Assembly: GCA_019454045.1 (NCBI GenBank)
Contig: SKCR01047773.1
Location: forward strand, 58,561-122,560
Direction of reading: 5' to 3'
Length of the DNA stretch: 64,000 nucleotides
From: Zanthoxylum bungeanum
Taxonomy: Eukaryota; Streptophyta; Magnoliopsida; Sapindales; Rutaceae
Under the pieces are notes generated by a model. It had not been told where the DNA came from. It worked only from the letters and a program-made list of their open reading frames with translations, and did no database searches. The translations under genes and the position numbers were made by a program. Positions 48,101 to 58,293 of the stretch are shown here, piece after piece. How positions within the stretch are numbered: position 1 is the first letter of the stretch; the number at the start of each line of letters is the position of its first letter.

Positions 48101-48788
48101 AGTATACCCATTGGTTGCATTCGGCTAAAGGAAGGGGAAAGCAGAAAAAATTTTCAAGTCCGATCCGTGTGCCTAATCGCTTCCGCTGCGCGAGGAAAGC
48201 GTTTCCTACACTTTCATCTTTGATAGCATTATATTTAATAATGCAATGCAAATTTGTTAAATAATGGGCCAATCCATTGATTTTTTTTTATTATTTTTTT
48301 TGTTTTTTGTTTTTTATTTTTCTTCTTGTTTTTTATTTTTTTGCTTTAATAATTACATATAATACACTTTGTATTTTTCATTAATTTCGCCTTGAAAACT
48401 TCAGAACTAGAAAATCTTGTAAACATCAAAGTTGTAGATATTTGAGTATTTTTCATCTGGATATAGAATTGCCTCAATCTGATATCGTAGTAAAACTTTA
48501 TGGCCAAAATACGAAAATTGCATAAAGTTGGAATTTCCGAAATTGTACAGTGTCAGAACAACCTTTTAAGTTTATGGCCTCCAAAATCTAAATATCACGT
48601 CCATTTTTCTAGTTATGCATTCAAAATATTATTTCACCCACATAAGAAATAAAAATCATAATAAAAATATATAAAACATAAATTTAATTATTATTTCACA
48701 AATGTGCTAAATTAAGGGGATTAATGAAAGTATAAGTGTAAAATGATTACTTTCTCTTTATTAAATGTACATTTTTTAGTGTCCATCA
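45188..48788 (-). repeat. Element E 3' LTR, interrupted by a solo LTR
   Basis: It matches 49387-50648 before and after the insertion at 45885-48210, for example AGCACCTCTATTTATAG and GTGTCCATCA at the right end. It carries the ACTATAAAGGCG and ATACAGGCGGTAAC repeats shared with the Athila-like LTRs. Confidence 0.7.
45885..48210 (+). repeat. Solo LTR, 2326 bp, with CTTTC target duplication
   Basis: It starts TGTTGGGATGTATGCCC and ends GTTTCCTACA, flanked by CTTTC at 45880-45884 and 48211-48215. A TATA-like AGTATAAAAAG near 47505, followed by a CTTCTTCTTCTCC-rich leader, indicates plus orientation. Its ends resemble large-LTR Copia elements. The open frames at 47645-48264 have no recognisable domain. 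Confidence 0.85.
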
Positions 48789-48981
48789 CATTCCCAATAA
48801 GCTTATTACTAGTCCTTAGTAATTTAAGTGAAAACTTAAAAGAAAAATTCTTATCTAAGTTGATAATTATTTTCTTTCTTTTAAATAATCAAATAAGCAA
48901 ATTCTCATGCCCTTTTAACATTCTTCTATACACACATAAAACAAAGTATCAATCAATTCATTGTGCCCACAGTATTCACTG

Positions 48982-49016
<35 letters not shown>

Positions 49017-49024
49017 TGATGATG

Positions 49025-49075
<51 letters not shown>

Positions 49076-49386
49076 GTAATAGTAATAGTAATAGTAATAG
49101 TAATAATAATACGTCTTTAACCATTGTAACACGCTTTGGGCCATTGACTCCCAAACTAGCGGCTTTAGGGCACTAGATGTTAAGACACCCTTACAGACTT
49201 AATTTCTCGGATCTCAGATGTTAAAAAAAAGAAGTGTATGATTTCTTTATGCTTTCTCTATAACCCTTGTAACGAGCTTTGGGTCAGTGACTCTCAGACC
49301 AATTGACGTTAAGGAACTAAGTGTTAAAACACCCATATAGACTTAATTGCTCGAGTTAGAGAGGCTACGAAATCGAATTTATGGTG
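48789..49386 (-). other. Element E internal remnant
   Basis: About 600 bases: a decayed polypurine region, a GAT/AAT microsatellite (48984-49111) and two diverged copies of the 90-base repeat with CCCTAAAGCC (minus), as in the LOG element's 3' region. No coding sequence. Confidence 0.6.
48984..49111 (+). repeat. Compound trinucleotide microsatellite (GAT)n-(AAT)n-(AGT AAT)n
   Basis: About ten GAT units, then about sixteen AAT units, then alternating AGT/AAT. The homopolymeric open frames predicted here in several frames are artefacts. Confidence 0.95.
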
Positions 49387-50648
49387 TCGAAGTAATAAAA
49401 TAACCTGGTAAGTCTGGGGTCGATGCACATGGAATAGATTTAGTGAAATGAAATAATAATTTGAGTGAAAATAAAAAGACTGATTTATTTGAAATGATTG
49501 AGAATTTTTAAATTAGACTGTAATAATAAAAAAAATATTGGGGGCTAGGGGATCCACTTTTAATATTTCAAATTTAGAAATCTTACTTTTTATAATATAT
49601 AAATTATCATTATTACTCAGATAATTTATTTCAGGAATTAATTATGTCAAAACATATAAAACCAGCCATAAAGACAGTGATAATATTTGTCTATAATAAG
49701 TCCGGTTATGTACTCAATTATGCCAAATAAATAAAACCAGCCATATAGGCGGTAACAAAGTTTGTCAATAATTAAAACAAGATTTAAATTAAATATTAAT
49801 CTTTAAATTACAATTCATATATTATAATATATGTAAGATTAATCTATATTATCATATTAAAAGCTTCACCCTTTACCGAAGTAGTATGGAATTAGTTACT
49901 AATGATTTGAATAAAAACATATATAATTTTATTACTGAAAGAAAAAAATTATAAGAAAATTAAAAAAAATTAAAACACATAAGAGCTGAAATTTAACAAA
50001 TTTTCAGAGAAAACTATTGAATCTCGGGCAACTAACTAAGGTGCTGAGCATCTCTATTTATAGAGGGCTTAACACCCTTCATCCTTGATAATTTACATTG
50101 TATTTAATAATGCAATGTAAGTTTTTCAAAAAATGGGCCAATCCATCGAAAGGTGGATTGGCCATTTATAGATTTTTGTTTTTTGTTTTTTGGTTTTTGG
50201 TTTTTTGTTTTGCTTTAATAATTACATATAACACATTTTAGAGTTTTCATCAATTTCGGCCTTACAAACTTTAGAACTAGAAAATCTTGATAAAATCAAA
50301 GTTGTAGATAATTGAGTCTTCTTTCATCTGAAACTGAAATCATCTCAATCCGATATCAGAATAAAACGTTATGGCCAAAATACAAAAATTGAGCAAAGTT
50401 GGAATTTCTGAAATTGTACACTGTTAGAACGACATTTTAAGTTTATGGCCTCCAAAATTCAAATGTCACGTCCATTTTTCTAGTTATACATCTAAAGTAC
50501 TATTACACCTACATAAGAAATAAAAATCACAATAAAAATATATTTAATTATTATTTCACAAATGTGCTAAATTAAGGGGATAAATGAAACTATAAGTGTA
50601 AAATGATTAATTTCTCTTTATTAAATGTAAACTTTTTAGTGTCCATCA
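49387..50648 (-). repeat. Element E 5' LTR
   Basis: It pairs with the left LTR. It contains ACCAGCCATATAGGCGGTAA near 49738. It ends TGTCCATCA at 50648 and is followed directly by CACTA array sequence. Confidence 0.7.
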
Positions 50649-51535
50649 ACTAACATCACTTCGGAATAAAATTACACCGGGGTGAGTGGCATCACTCCGG
50701 TTTGGAAGTACACCAGAGTGATGATCACTCCGAAATGGAAGTACACTGGTGTGAGCGCTATCTTTCCGTAATAAAAGTACATCTGGGTGAATGACATCAC
50801 TCTGAAATGAAAGTACATTAAGTCCGAAAAGAAGCCACCAGAGTAACTGACATCACTTCGGCTCCGGAGTGATGGTCACTCCAGAATGGAAGTACACTGA
50901 AGTCAATATCATTATTATGGAATGAAAGTACAATGGAGTGACTGACATCAATTCGGAAAGAAAGTAAACCGAAATTTCTGACATCACTTTGAAATGAATA
51001 TACACAAAGGTGATGATAACTCTGGAATGAAAGTACACTTCTTCGGAATGAATGTAAACCATGAGTGATTAATATTACTCCGGAATAAAAGTACACAAGA
51101 GTGACTAACATCAATATGGAAAACAAAGTAAACTGAAATAGCTGACATCACTCCGGAATGAAAGTACAATAGAATAATGATCACCACAGAATAAAAGTAC
51201 AATGGAGTGATGATCACCCCGGAAAGAAAGTGCACCAGAGTGATGATCACTCATGAATGAAAGTTCACCGAGTGATAATCACTCCGGAATGAAAATGAAT
51301 TCGAATAACTGACATTACTCCGGAATGGAGGTACACCGGAGTGATTGACATCACTTCGGAATGAAAGTATATCGAAGTAATGATCACTCTGGAATGAAAG
51401 TATAATGGAGTGACTGACATCACTTCAGAATGAAAATACACCCGAGTGATGATCACTATGTAATGAAAGTGTATCAGACTGATGATCACTCTGGAATGGA
51501 TGTATTCCAGAGGGATGGTCATCCCAGAAATTATA
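50649..51535 (-). repeat. CACTA transposase-frame tandem array of self-complementary 33/36-bp units
   Basis: About 26 diverged units follow the pattern ATCACTCCGG, then AATGAAAGTACA, then CCGGAGTGAT. Each unit is therefore an inverted repeat with a 7-10 base stem and a 12-base loop (for example 51317-51342). Unit lengths are 33 or 36, multiples of three, and two long frames stay open on the minus strand (51609-51265 and 51126-50818). These encode a repeated peptide of the form SDHHSGVLSFR. The second half is more degraded. The function is unknown. Confidence 0.8.
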
Positions 51536-51765
51536 CTGCTCACCGTGATAAATCCACGTACGGTAAGTTGGTGATATTCCTGGCATGTATAAATGATTAT
51601 GAATTTCATCTAACCGTTTCCTTTTCCTATTCAAACAATTGTACATGGACACCGAACACGACTTTCTGCATCAATGTGTTGCTTTGCGACTTCTATGAAC
51701 TCATACACTCCATTACGATATTCAACAGTCAATCTATCCAGCGAGCTCATCCAATTTCTATCCAT
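51425..51765 (-). pseudogene. CACTA transposase N-terminal (transposase-associated) domain, frameshifted
   Basis: From an ATG at 51765 the frame reads MDRNWMSSLDRLTVEYRNGV and reaches RCPC before a stop. The domain continues in the next frame with CLNRKRKRLDEIHNHL and ISPTYRTWIYHGEQ, and that frame runs on into the tandem array. The pattern MDxxWM, CPCxxC and HL...G...Y..W..HGE is the transposase-associated domain at the start of plant CACTA transposases. One frameshift at about 51640-51655 separates the parts. Confidence 0.8.
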
Positions 51766-52159
51766 TTCAGCGAAATACCTAAATATAATAATATAATTAT
51801 TAAATATCATATTACACTCATCAACATTACTAATTCATTAATTATTTATTTAAAGCATATACATATATATATTTAGTTGATAAATTAAATAGTTTACATA
51901 AAAATTCTATTTAGTTAATTAATTAACTTAATCTACATATATGAATCATAAACCACTAACAAAAAGTATATAATAAACATAATCATAAAAATTGAAAATA
52001 ATAAAGAAATATGAAAGAAGATTTACCTTATGGAAAATTGATTACAATTTTATTGAAAATTTGTAGGAGAGTTGTGAGGTTGCAGAGGAGAGATTCTCAG
52101 ATTTCAGAGGATGAAAATGAAGAGAATGAGAGAAAAAACAGAGGGGGAGAAGGGTTGGT
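51766..52159 (-). other. CACTA 5' leader
   Basis: AT-rich sequence between the subterminal repeats and the transposase start. The TTTATATAT-like runs and GA-rich leader (52070-52150) are compatible with a promoter and 5' UTR. No coding frame. Confidence 0.35.
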
Positions 52160-52681
52160 GGCATTCTGCATTTTAATCTATATTTAGCGTCGAAACATTA
52201 AATTTGAAGCTAATTGTCTGATTTTTACTGTCGAATCTTCTATTTCGACGCTAAATGTCTGATTTTTAGCGTCGACTTAAAATTTAGACGCTAAAGATTA
52301 AAGGATTGTCGGTGGAATCTTCATAAACCTTTAGCGACGCTACTTCGTCGACGCTAAATTTCTAGTTTTTGGCATCGAATAAGATTTTTGATGCTAAAAG
52401 TATAACATTTAGCGTCGTAATTTTATGTCGACGCCAAAAATTATTGGAATAGTTAAAATAATTTAGCGTCGAATAATTTTCGACGCTATAAGTCTTACTT
52501 TTAGCGTCGATATATGAATTCGACGAAAAAAATTGAATATTTGGCGTCAAAAATGATTTTCGTCGCTAAAATCTTGATATTTGGCGTCGAATATTAATTA
52601 CGACGCTAAAAGTGATTCTTTGCGTCGAAAGTTGTTTCGACACTAAATTATTGGACGCTAAAAGCCATAATTGTTGTAGTG
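52160..52681 (-). repeat. CACTA subterminal repeats and terminal inverted repeat
   Basis: About 18 copies of TAGCGTCGA or its complement TCGACGCTA, in both orientations, fill 52180-52660. The terminus on the minus strand is CACTACAACAATTATGGC (52681 inward). This is the expected transposase-binding end of a CACTA element. Confidence 0.8.
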
Positions 52682-53299
52682 GTTCACATTCATCCGTCAA
52701 AAAATGGGACAAGAAGTTAGAAGCAAATAGCCCTAAGAAAAAAATTTAATAACCTTTTAACCTTCTTCTTCTTCCTTTTTATATTTATATTTATATTTAT
52801 ATTTTTTATGAAATCATTGAAGCTTCAAGCATATCCTAATAAACCTGTGTCAATTTTTTATTCCTTTGATAAAGTGAGCTTTGTCGATGTGAAAACAACT
52901 TTAGTTTCTCTTATCTTCATAAATTGTTAGCAAATGAAAAAACTTCTATGGCCAAGTCAAAATTAAACAAGAAACAAGCAAAATTAAATATATTGTATTT
53001 TTTTTGCTTGATGTCAACTATTTAATGTGAATTAATTCGATAATTTGAAAAATAAGAAGGTATTTGTACACAACAAAAGTAAGAATATTTATACGTATGC
53101 TCAGAAAATACATGTAATGATGAATGCACAAATCCTTTTCTAAGGTAGCTTCCATACATCTATTGATAAAAAAAGTTTGAAAATAAAAATCATTCTTAGA
53201 ATTCAAAGCAAGCAATTGCCTAATGCCTATGGCTTTTCATTTTCAATCCAACGTGGGATGTGAAAGAAAAAGCCAAGAGATTGAATTGACTTTGTTTGC
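52682..53299. other. Unassigned AT-rich sequence
   Basis: No coding frame or repeat recognised. It contains a short TATATT repeat at 52785-52803. Confidence 0.4.
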
Positions 53300-53543
53300 G
53301 GTATTGTAGTTTTCTTCAGTTACAAACGTGTTGAAAAAGAAAACTTGTTTGGTTTACAAGAAAATTGATTGCGAAAACTTTGAGAGGTTTAGCAAACTGA
53401 AATTTTATTCAACTTAACAAATCTGTACAAGAGTTCTTCTATTTTATATACTAACTATGAGATCTCTCTAATTATGCTATTTACAGTTAACTAACCGCAT
53501 AACAGAAATATAGGTGTAACTAATTCTGTAAATATTGTAACAG
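53300..53543 (-). repeat. Possible Copia 3' LTR fragment
   Basis: Directly after the Copia pol stop, on the minus strand, the sequence TGTTACAATATTTACAG begins a likely LTR with a TATA-like TATATAAAATAG near 53440. The other LTR is not in the window. Confidence 0.35.
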
Positions 53544-53546
53544 AAT

Positions 53547-55541
53547 CTACTGACTAGGACTGATGGTAAGATGATCTGGTACTGACAGTTTGTTGTGTTC
53601 TTCAGTCAGTTGACCATGATCTTCACGCAATTGACTATAGTGAGCTTCCTTGACATTTCCCCTCAAGCTTAATGGTATAGGATAGACATTAAGCTTGCCT
53701 CTTAAGTATTTGAACTGAGGATATGATAGGGGTTTGGTTAAGGAATCAACAACTTTTTCCTTAGAAGGAATATATCTAATTTCTAGCTCTTTGTGCAACA
53801 CTTTATCCCTCAAAAAATGGATGTCAATTTCAATGTGTTTGGTTTTGGAATGCTGCACAAGATTCTTAGCAATAGCAGCATCACTTTCATTATCACATCA
53901 CAGTATAGGAGTAGGAATAGACATGAACTTAAATTCAATGAGTAAGGACTGCAGTCATGCTATTTCAGCAACTTGCGGCATTAGAAAGTGATATGTACTT
54001 ACTTTTAGGACTGGATCTAGCAACAACTTGTTGCTTCTTTGAAGAACAAGAACTCAAATTATTCCCAAGACAAATACAATAAGCTCCAATTGATCTTGTG
54101 TCATGTAGATTGCATGCCTAGTCTGCATCTGTATAACCCTTAAGTTCAAGTTTCCCATCTTTTATCAGCTGGAGGCCATGTGTTTTGGTTGCTTGTATGT
54201 ATCTTGGTACTTTCTTATAAGCCAACAAATATTGCAGTGTAGGAGTAGTTAGATATTGACTGAGCTTATGTCTGGCCTAGTAAGTGTAACATATTGTAAA
54301 CCTCCTACAATGCTTTTGCAAGTAGAATCATCAGTAAACTGCTGACCATGAAGTCCTTCTGCATTTTATTGAAGTTTCAGCCATGTGCTAAGGGGAGTGT
54401 CACACCACTTACAATCTATCACAGAAGCTTTGGTGAGAAGATCATTAATGTACTTGGTCTGGGATAAATGCATTCCTTCCCTTGTGTAGCAGACTTCTAT
54501 ACTAAGGAAGTAGGCTAACAATCCTAAATCTTTGAGAGCAAAGACTGTGTTGAGCTGAGTGATGAAAGCTTTCAAAACAGCAGATTTAGGACCGGTGACC
54601 AGTATGTCATCCACATATATTAAAACTATAATGATAATGTCTTTAGTATGGTTAATAAATAAAGAACTATCTTAATATATATTATTACTATCTTCAAAAC
54701 CTTTATACTGAGTCATGTAAACATTCTCTATAAGATCACCATTTAAGAATGTATTGTTGACATTTAAAGTTTCTGAAAAATCAATTCTAGCTGTTGGATG
54801 AAAGCCCTTAGCTACCAACATTGCTTTGTTTTTGGTAATTGAATCATCTGTATTGCATTTGGTTATGAAAACCCATTTGTAGCCTACCAGTTTATAGTCT
54901 GGAGATGGAGGAACCGGTGTCTATGTTTTATTCTTGATTAATGCATCATATTCATTCTATATTGTGAATATAACTTGTGACAGAAGTATCAGTGCTAGCT
55001 CAACTATATGCCTGTGTTTTCTCTCTACAAAACCATTTTGATTATGTGTGTAAGGGCCAGGCATGAGTGTTTAAACGTGCTATTATTTCCACTTGCGTTT
55101 TTCAAATGATTTAAACTCCCCACCCCAATCAGATTGTCGAATCTTGATGGTTATGTCAAAATGATTTTCCACTTGCAATTTGAAAGCTTTAAACATCTTA
55201 AAGCTTCTGACTTCAATTTCAAGGGAGGTATCCAGGTGTGTCTTGTGTAGTCATCCATAAGATTGAGATAATATTTGTAACCATTGACAGAAAGAATGGG
55301 TGCAGGACCCTATAGATCAGTGTCTATAACTTCAAGAGGATATTTTGTTTTGGTTTCAGTAACAGGAAAGAAAATACAGCCTATACATTTTGCCAATTTG
55401 GCAATCATCACAAAATTCAGGTTACAAAGGTTTATTAATAGAAGAGAAAGCAGTACAAGAATTGACAATATATTGAAGATTTAATGAGCTAGAATGACTT
55501 AGTCTTCTATGTAAAACAACATAACTAGAAGTGATAGCTAG
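53547..55541 (-). pseudogene. Ty1/Copia pol relic (integrase, reverse transcriptase, RNase H)
   Basis: Read from right to left. The integrase core pieces are PLEVIDTDL, GYKYYLNLMDDYTRHTW and a QNGF-type segment (55340-54990). The reverse transcriptase end, MDDILVTGPKSAV and LKDLGLLAYFLSIEV, is at 54614-54366. The RNase H tail, KTKHIEIDIHFLRDKV and SLTKPLSYPQFKYLRGKL, is at 53858-53547. Stops and frameshifts lie between the pieces. The 5' part is cut off at 55541 by the LTR of T2. Confidence 0.8.
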
Positions 55542-56155
55542 TGTCTGTACGGGCCAAAATTGGGCCCATGGATAAAATCGACATTTACCACAAGGCCAAC
55601 CATTAAACCTGGAGCCCATTAGTAGATCCACAGGCTGCCTCACGGGCCCAAATTCGAAAACATAAAAAGAGCCAACAGACACCAGTTACGAAAATCAAGA
55701 AGAGAATCCGAATTCATAAACATCACCATGAAGTTGACGGTTTCGAAGGAGAAATACGATCATCAGTTATCAGACATAAATCACCTGAATTAAACCATAA
55801 TTGAAGAAGACTCCAACGGGCAGAATAGGGACCCCGCATCAGGGAACGTATAAAATAAGAAGACGAAGCAATAGAGAGGCATCTTCTCCTTGAGACTACT
55901 CTTATCATCAAGACACTACTCCAATACACCGCCCTCACGGCAAGCAAATCTGTGGTTGAGGTATTCCATAGACCTTAACCCTTTCATCTTGAACTCATTC
56001 GCCCTTAGGCTAACTTGAGCGTCGGAGTGCCTACGGCTTCCACCACACCGGTGGGCAGTAACCTCCTCTTTCGCTCTACTCTTGTTTTGCAGGTTCGTTC
56101 GTGCCCCTCAACTCACTTTCCTGATTGTGGACCTCGACCGAAATCAGTTTCCACA
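55542..56155 (+). repeat. T2 5' LTR
   Basis: It starts TGTCTGTACGGGCC and ends CAGTTTCCACA just before the primer site. A TATA-like GTATAAAATAAG is near 55849. The left flank GCTAG is Copia relic sequence. Confidence 0.75.
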
Positions 56156-56156
56156 A

Positions 56157-56175
56157 TTTGGCGCCCACAGTGGGG
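56157..56175 (+). other. T2 primer binding site
   Basis: TTTGGCGCCCACAGTGGGG directly follows the LTR. Confidence 0.75.
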
Positions 56176-56225
56176 CTAACGAGCGTATTTCGCAAAAGTA
56201 AGACACACCAACAAAACAGTCAGAA

Positions 56226-57217
56226 ATGGCCTCAAGCAATGAACAAAACCCGGATCCCTTAATGGCACAACTTGCCATGCTCCAAGAACGACTGCAAGCC
56301 CTTGAAGAGGAGAATCTAACGATGCGAAACTCCAACGACAGTCTACAGAAAAAACTGGAGCAGTTATCATCCCATCCCCAGCATAATACTCAAGGCCAAA
56401 CCAGCAATCCAGACGACCGAAGCAATCCAACAATCTCGCCAATGGCGGATGGGCCAAACAACAATCACCAGCCTACTTCGCAAGAGCCGAACTCTCTCAT
56501 CGATCCATCCCAACAAATCGCTACCTCTATCAGAAGGGAAATGATTGAATTCAAGGAAGAAATAATGTCAAGACTACCAGGGTAAGGCTACCAGTCAGGA
56601 AAAGTAGGGCCGGAGCAATTTCTGATACCTCGTTTGTGGAGTCAATTGTTGCTGTTGATTTGCCCCAGAAATTCAGCCCACCCGAAATGAAGCCATATGA
56701 TGGGTCTGCCGATCCAGACGACCACATAATACACTACAAGTACAAGATGATGTCAACCGGCTTGTCCTCAAGTCAGTGGGAGGCTGGAATGTGTAGATGC
56801 TTTGGGGAGACTCTGGCGGGACCTGGCCTTACTTGGTTCATTAACCTACCCTACAGGTCAATCGAGTCATATCAAGAGCTAGCTGACAAGTTCGTGCAAC
56901 ACTTTGCAAGTTCATGCAAATTAGAAAAGACTTCAGACGACCTTAATTCTATACAGCAGAGAAGGGGAAAGTCATTGCGGAGCTACGTGGCCCGGTTCAA
57001 TCGGGAGAGAATTACTATCCCGGATCTCCACCAGTCTACAGCAGTCGAAGCCTTCCGGAACGGACTACTTTATGACAGTGGGCTCTACAAGAAATTGAAA
57101 AAGTTTCGATGTTACACCATGGACCAGGTCATGGCACGGGCCCAGGTAGAAATAATGTGGGAAGAAGATAAAAGAAATAAAAGAAGGGAAGATGTTGTGA
57201 ATGCGCGAGTGGACTGA
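56226..57217 (+). pseudogene. T2 gag, N-terminal and capsid parts
   Basis: The first frame (56226-56585) begins MASSNEQNPDPLMAQL, with a coiled-coil segment LQERLQALEEENLTM. It stops at 56583, and the capsid part continues from about 56590 in another frame: LPQKFSPPEMKPYDGS, HYKYKMMSTGLSSSQW, TWFINLPYRSIESYQEL and RGKSLRSYVARFNRERI. That frame stops with TGA at 57215-57217, after which the same frame resumes. It is one frameshift and one nonsense change away from a continuous gag. Confidence 0.8.
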
Positions 57218-58293
57218 AGGCCTGCTGCTCCCAGGCGACACGATATGGATATCCACTCTCACAAGGAATGGAGGAACCAACCAAGAGGAGAACGACGACC
57301 TTTCTATAAAAGTAATGACAGACGACAAAGGCCATACAAAAGTAAGGAGGAGCTGCCAACAAGCAAACCCAGGCTACCAGACTACAACTTTACTTTTTCT
57401 CCCGGGGAACTGGTCTCTGTGCTTAAGAAGATGGGGAATGAAGTAAAGTGGCCTCCACGCTCCATGGACAATGCGACCAAAAAGGACACTAGAAAGTGGT
57501 GTGAGTTCCACAGAGACTATGATCATACGACAGCGGAATGTGTGGCTTTGAGATTAGAAGTTCTGGAGCTACTAAACAAGGGTTTCCTTAGGGATTTGCT
57601 CACTGATAAAGGGAAAGCAACCTTGGCGCGAAAGGACGAGAGAGATGGTCATAGAGAAATTCCAACCCCACCACCTCTAATTAATAACACCGTTAATGTC
57701 ATTTCAGGAGGATCGGGAATCAGTGGAACAACATATTCGGTGGCTAAACGACATTCAAGGGCTCTGGCAAATAATACTTTACATACCTCGATATATGTGG
57801 AAAAAGTCTTCACGGATTCGATAATAGAGTTTCCAGACGATGGGGATTCACACAATTTAAATCCCCACCATGACGCTTTAGTTATCTCCTTGCAGGTGGC
57901 CAACTTTATGATCAAACGAGTACTGGTCGACACAGGCTCCTCAGTTAATATAATTTTCGCAAGTGCCCTTGCTGACATGGGGGCCGAGCTGGATAAAGTA
58001 AACCGGCGGATGACAATACTGATTGGGTTTAGCGGAGAGCAAAAATTCACCATGGGGGAAATATCACTCCCAGTCTACGTAGCCGGAGTCAACAGAATGA
58101 CCACATTTCTGGTCTTAGACAGCCCTTCAGCCTACAATCTGATCATGGGCAGACCTTGGATTCACGACATGAGGGCTGTGTCGTCTACCTACCATCAGGT
58201 AATAAAATTCCCTACCAAGTGGGGAGTTCAAGAAATTAAATGTGATATATTTGCGTCAAGAAGCTGCTACCAGACGACTTTGAAGGTGAAAAC
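57218..58293 (+). pseudogene. T2 gag C-terminus and protease, truncated by LARD-3
   Basis: Same frame as the capsid part. A zinc-knuckle-like WCEFHRDYDHTTAECVALRL precedes a retropepsin with the active-site VLVDTGSSVNIIF and the flap/C-terminal segment IMGRPWIHDM. The reading frame ends two codons into the inserted LTR at 58294. Reverse transcriptase is not present in the window. Confidence 0.85.

Larger units (their letters stand above)
45188..50648 (-). mobile_element. Deleted Athila-like element (E), minus strand
   Basis: Direct repeats of about 1.28 kb flank a short internal region: the left LTR is 45188-48788, minus the solo LTR inside it, and the right LTR is 49387-50648. On the minus strand each LTR starts TGATGGACAC, preceded at the left LTR by GGACTAGTAATAAGC...GGGAATG, a decayed form of the sequence before the LOG element's LTR. 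The internal part keeps only the 3' untranslated module with two 90-base repeats (49126-49360) and a microsatellite. No genes remain. It lies inside the CACTA array. Confidence 0.65.
45085..52681 (-). mobile_element. CACTA (En/Spm-like) transposon relic, minus strand, split by a Gypsy insertion
   Basis: The 5' end is at 52671-52681, where the minus strand starts CACTACAACAA, followed by a subterminal array of TTTAGCGTCGAAA-type repeats (52681-52160). Then come a transposase N-terminus (51765-51425) and a tandem array continuing into 45085-45170 beyond the inserted element. The transposase core and 3' terminus are absent, so the relic is truncated on the left near 45085. Confidence 0.65.
55542..58293 (+). 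mobile_element. Tat-like Ty3/Gypsy element (T2), 5' part only
   Basis: LTR 55542-56155, primer site 56157-56175, gag and protease to 58293, where LARD-3 is inserted. The rest of pol would lie beyond LARD-3 and outside the window. It is better preserved than its relative T1. Confidence 0.8.

Noticed and set aside
47645..48264. Two open frames of 91 and 115 codons in the solo LTR
   Set aside because: They lie inside a solo LTR bounded by a target duplication, and no domain or second copy supports them.
48743..49154. Long open frames of poly-Ile, poly-Leu or poly-Tyr/His on both strands
   Set aside because: They are translations of the GAT/AAT microsatellite and its flanks. Any frame stays open across such a repeat.
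50649..51535. CRISPR-like repeat array
   Set aside because: The units are contiguous diverged tandem repeats without unique spacers, in a plant genome, and they continue a CACTA transposase frame.
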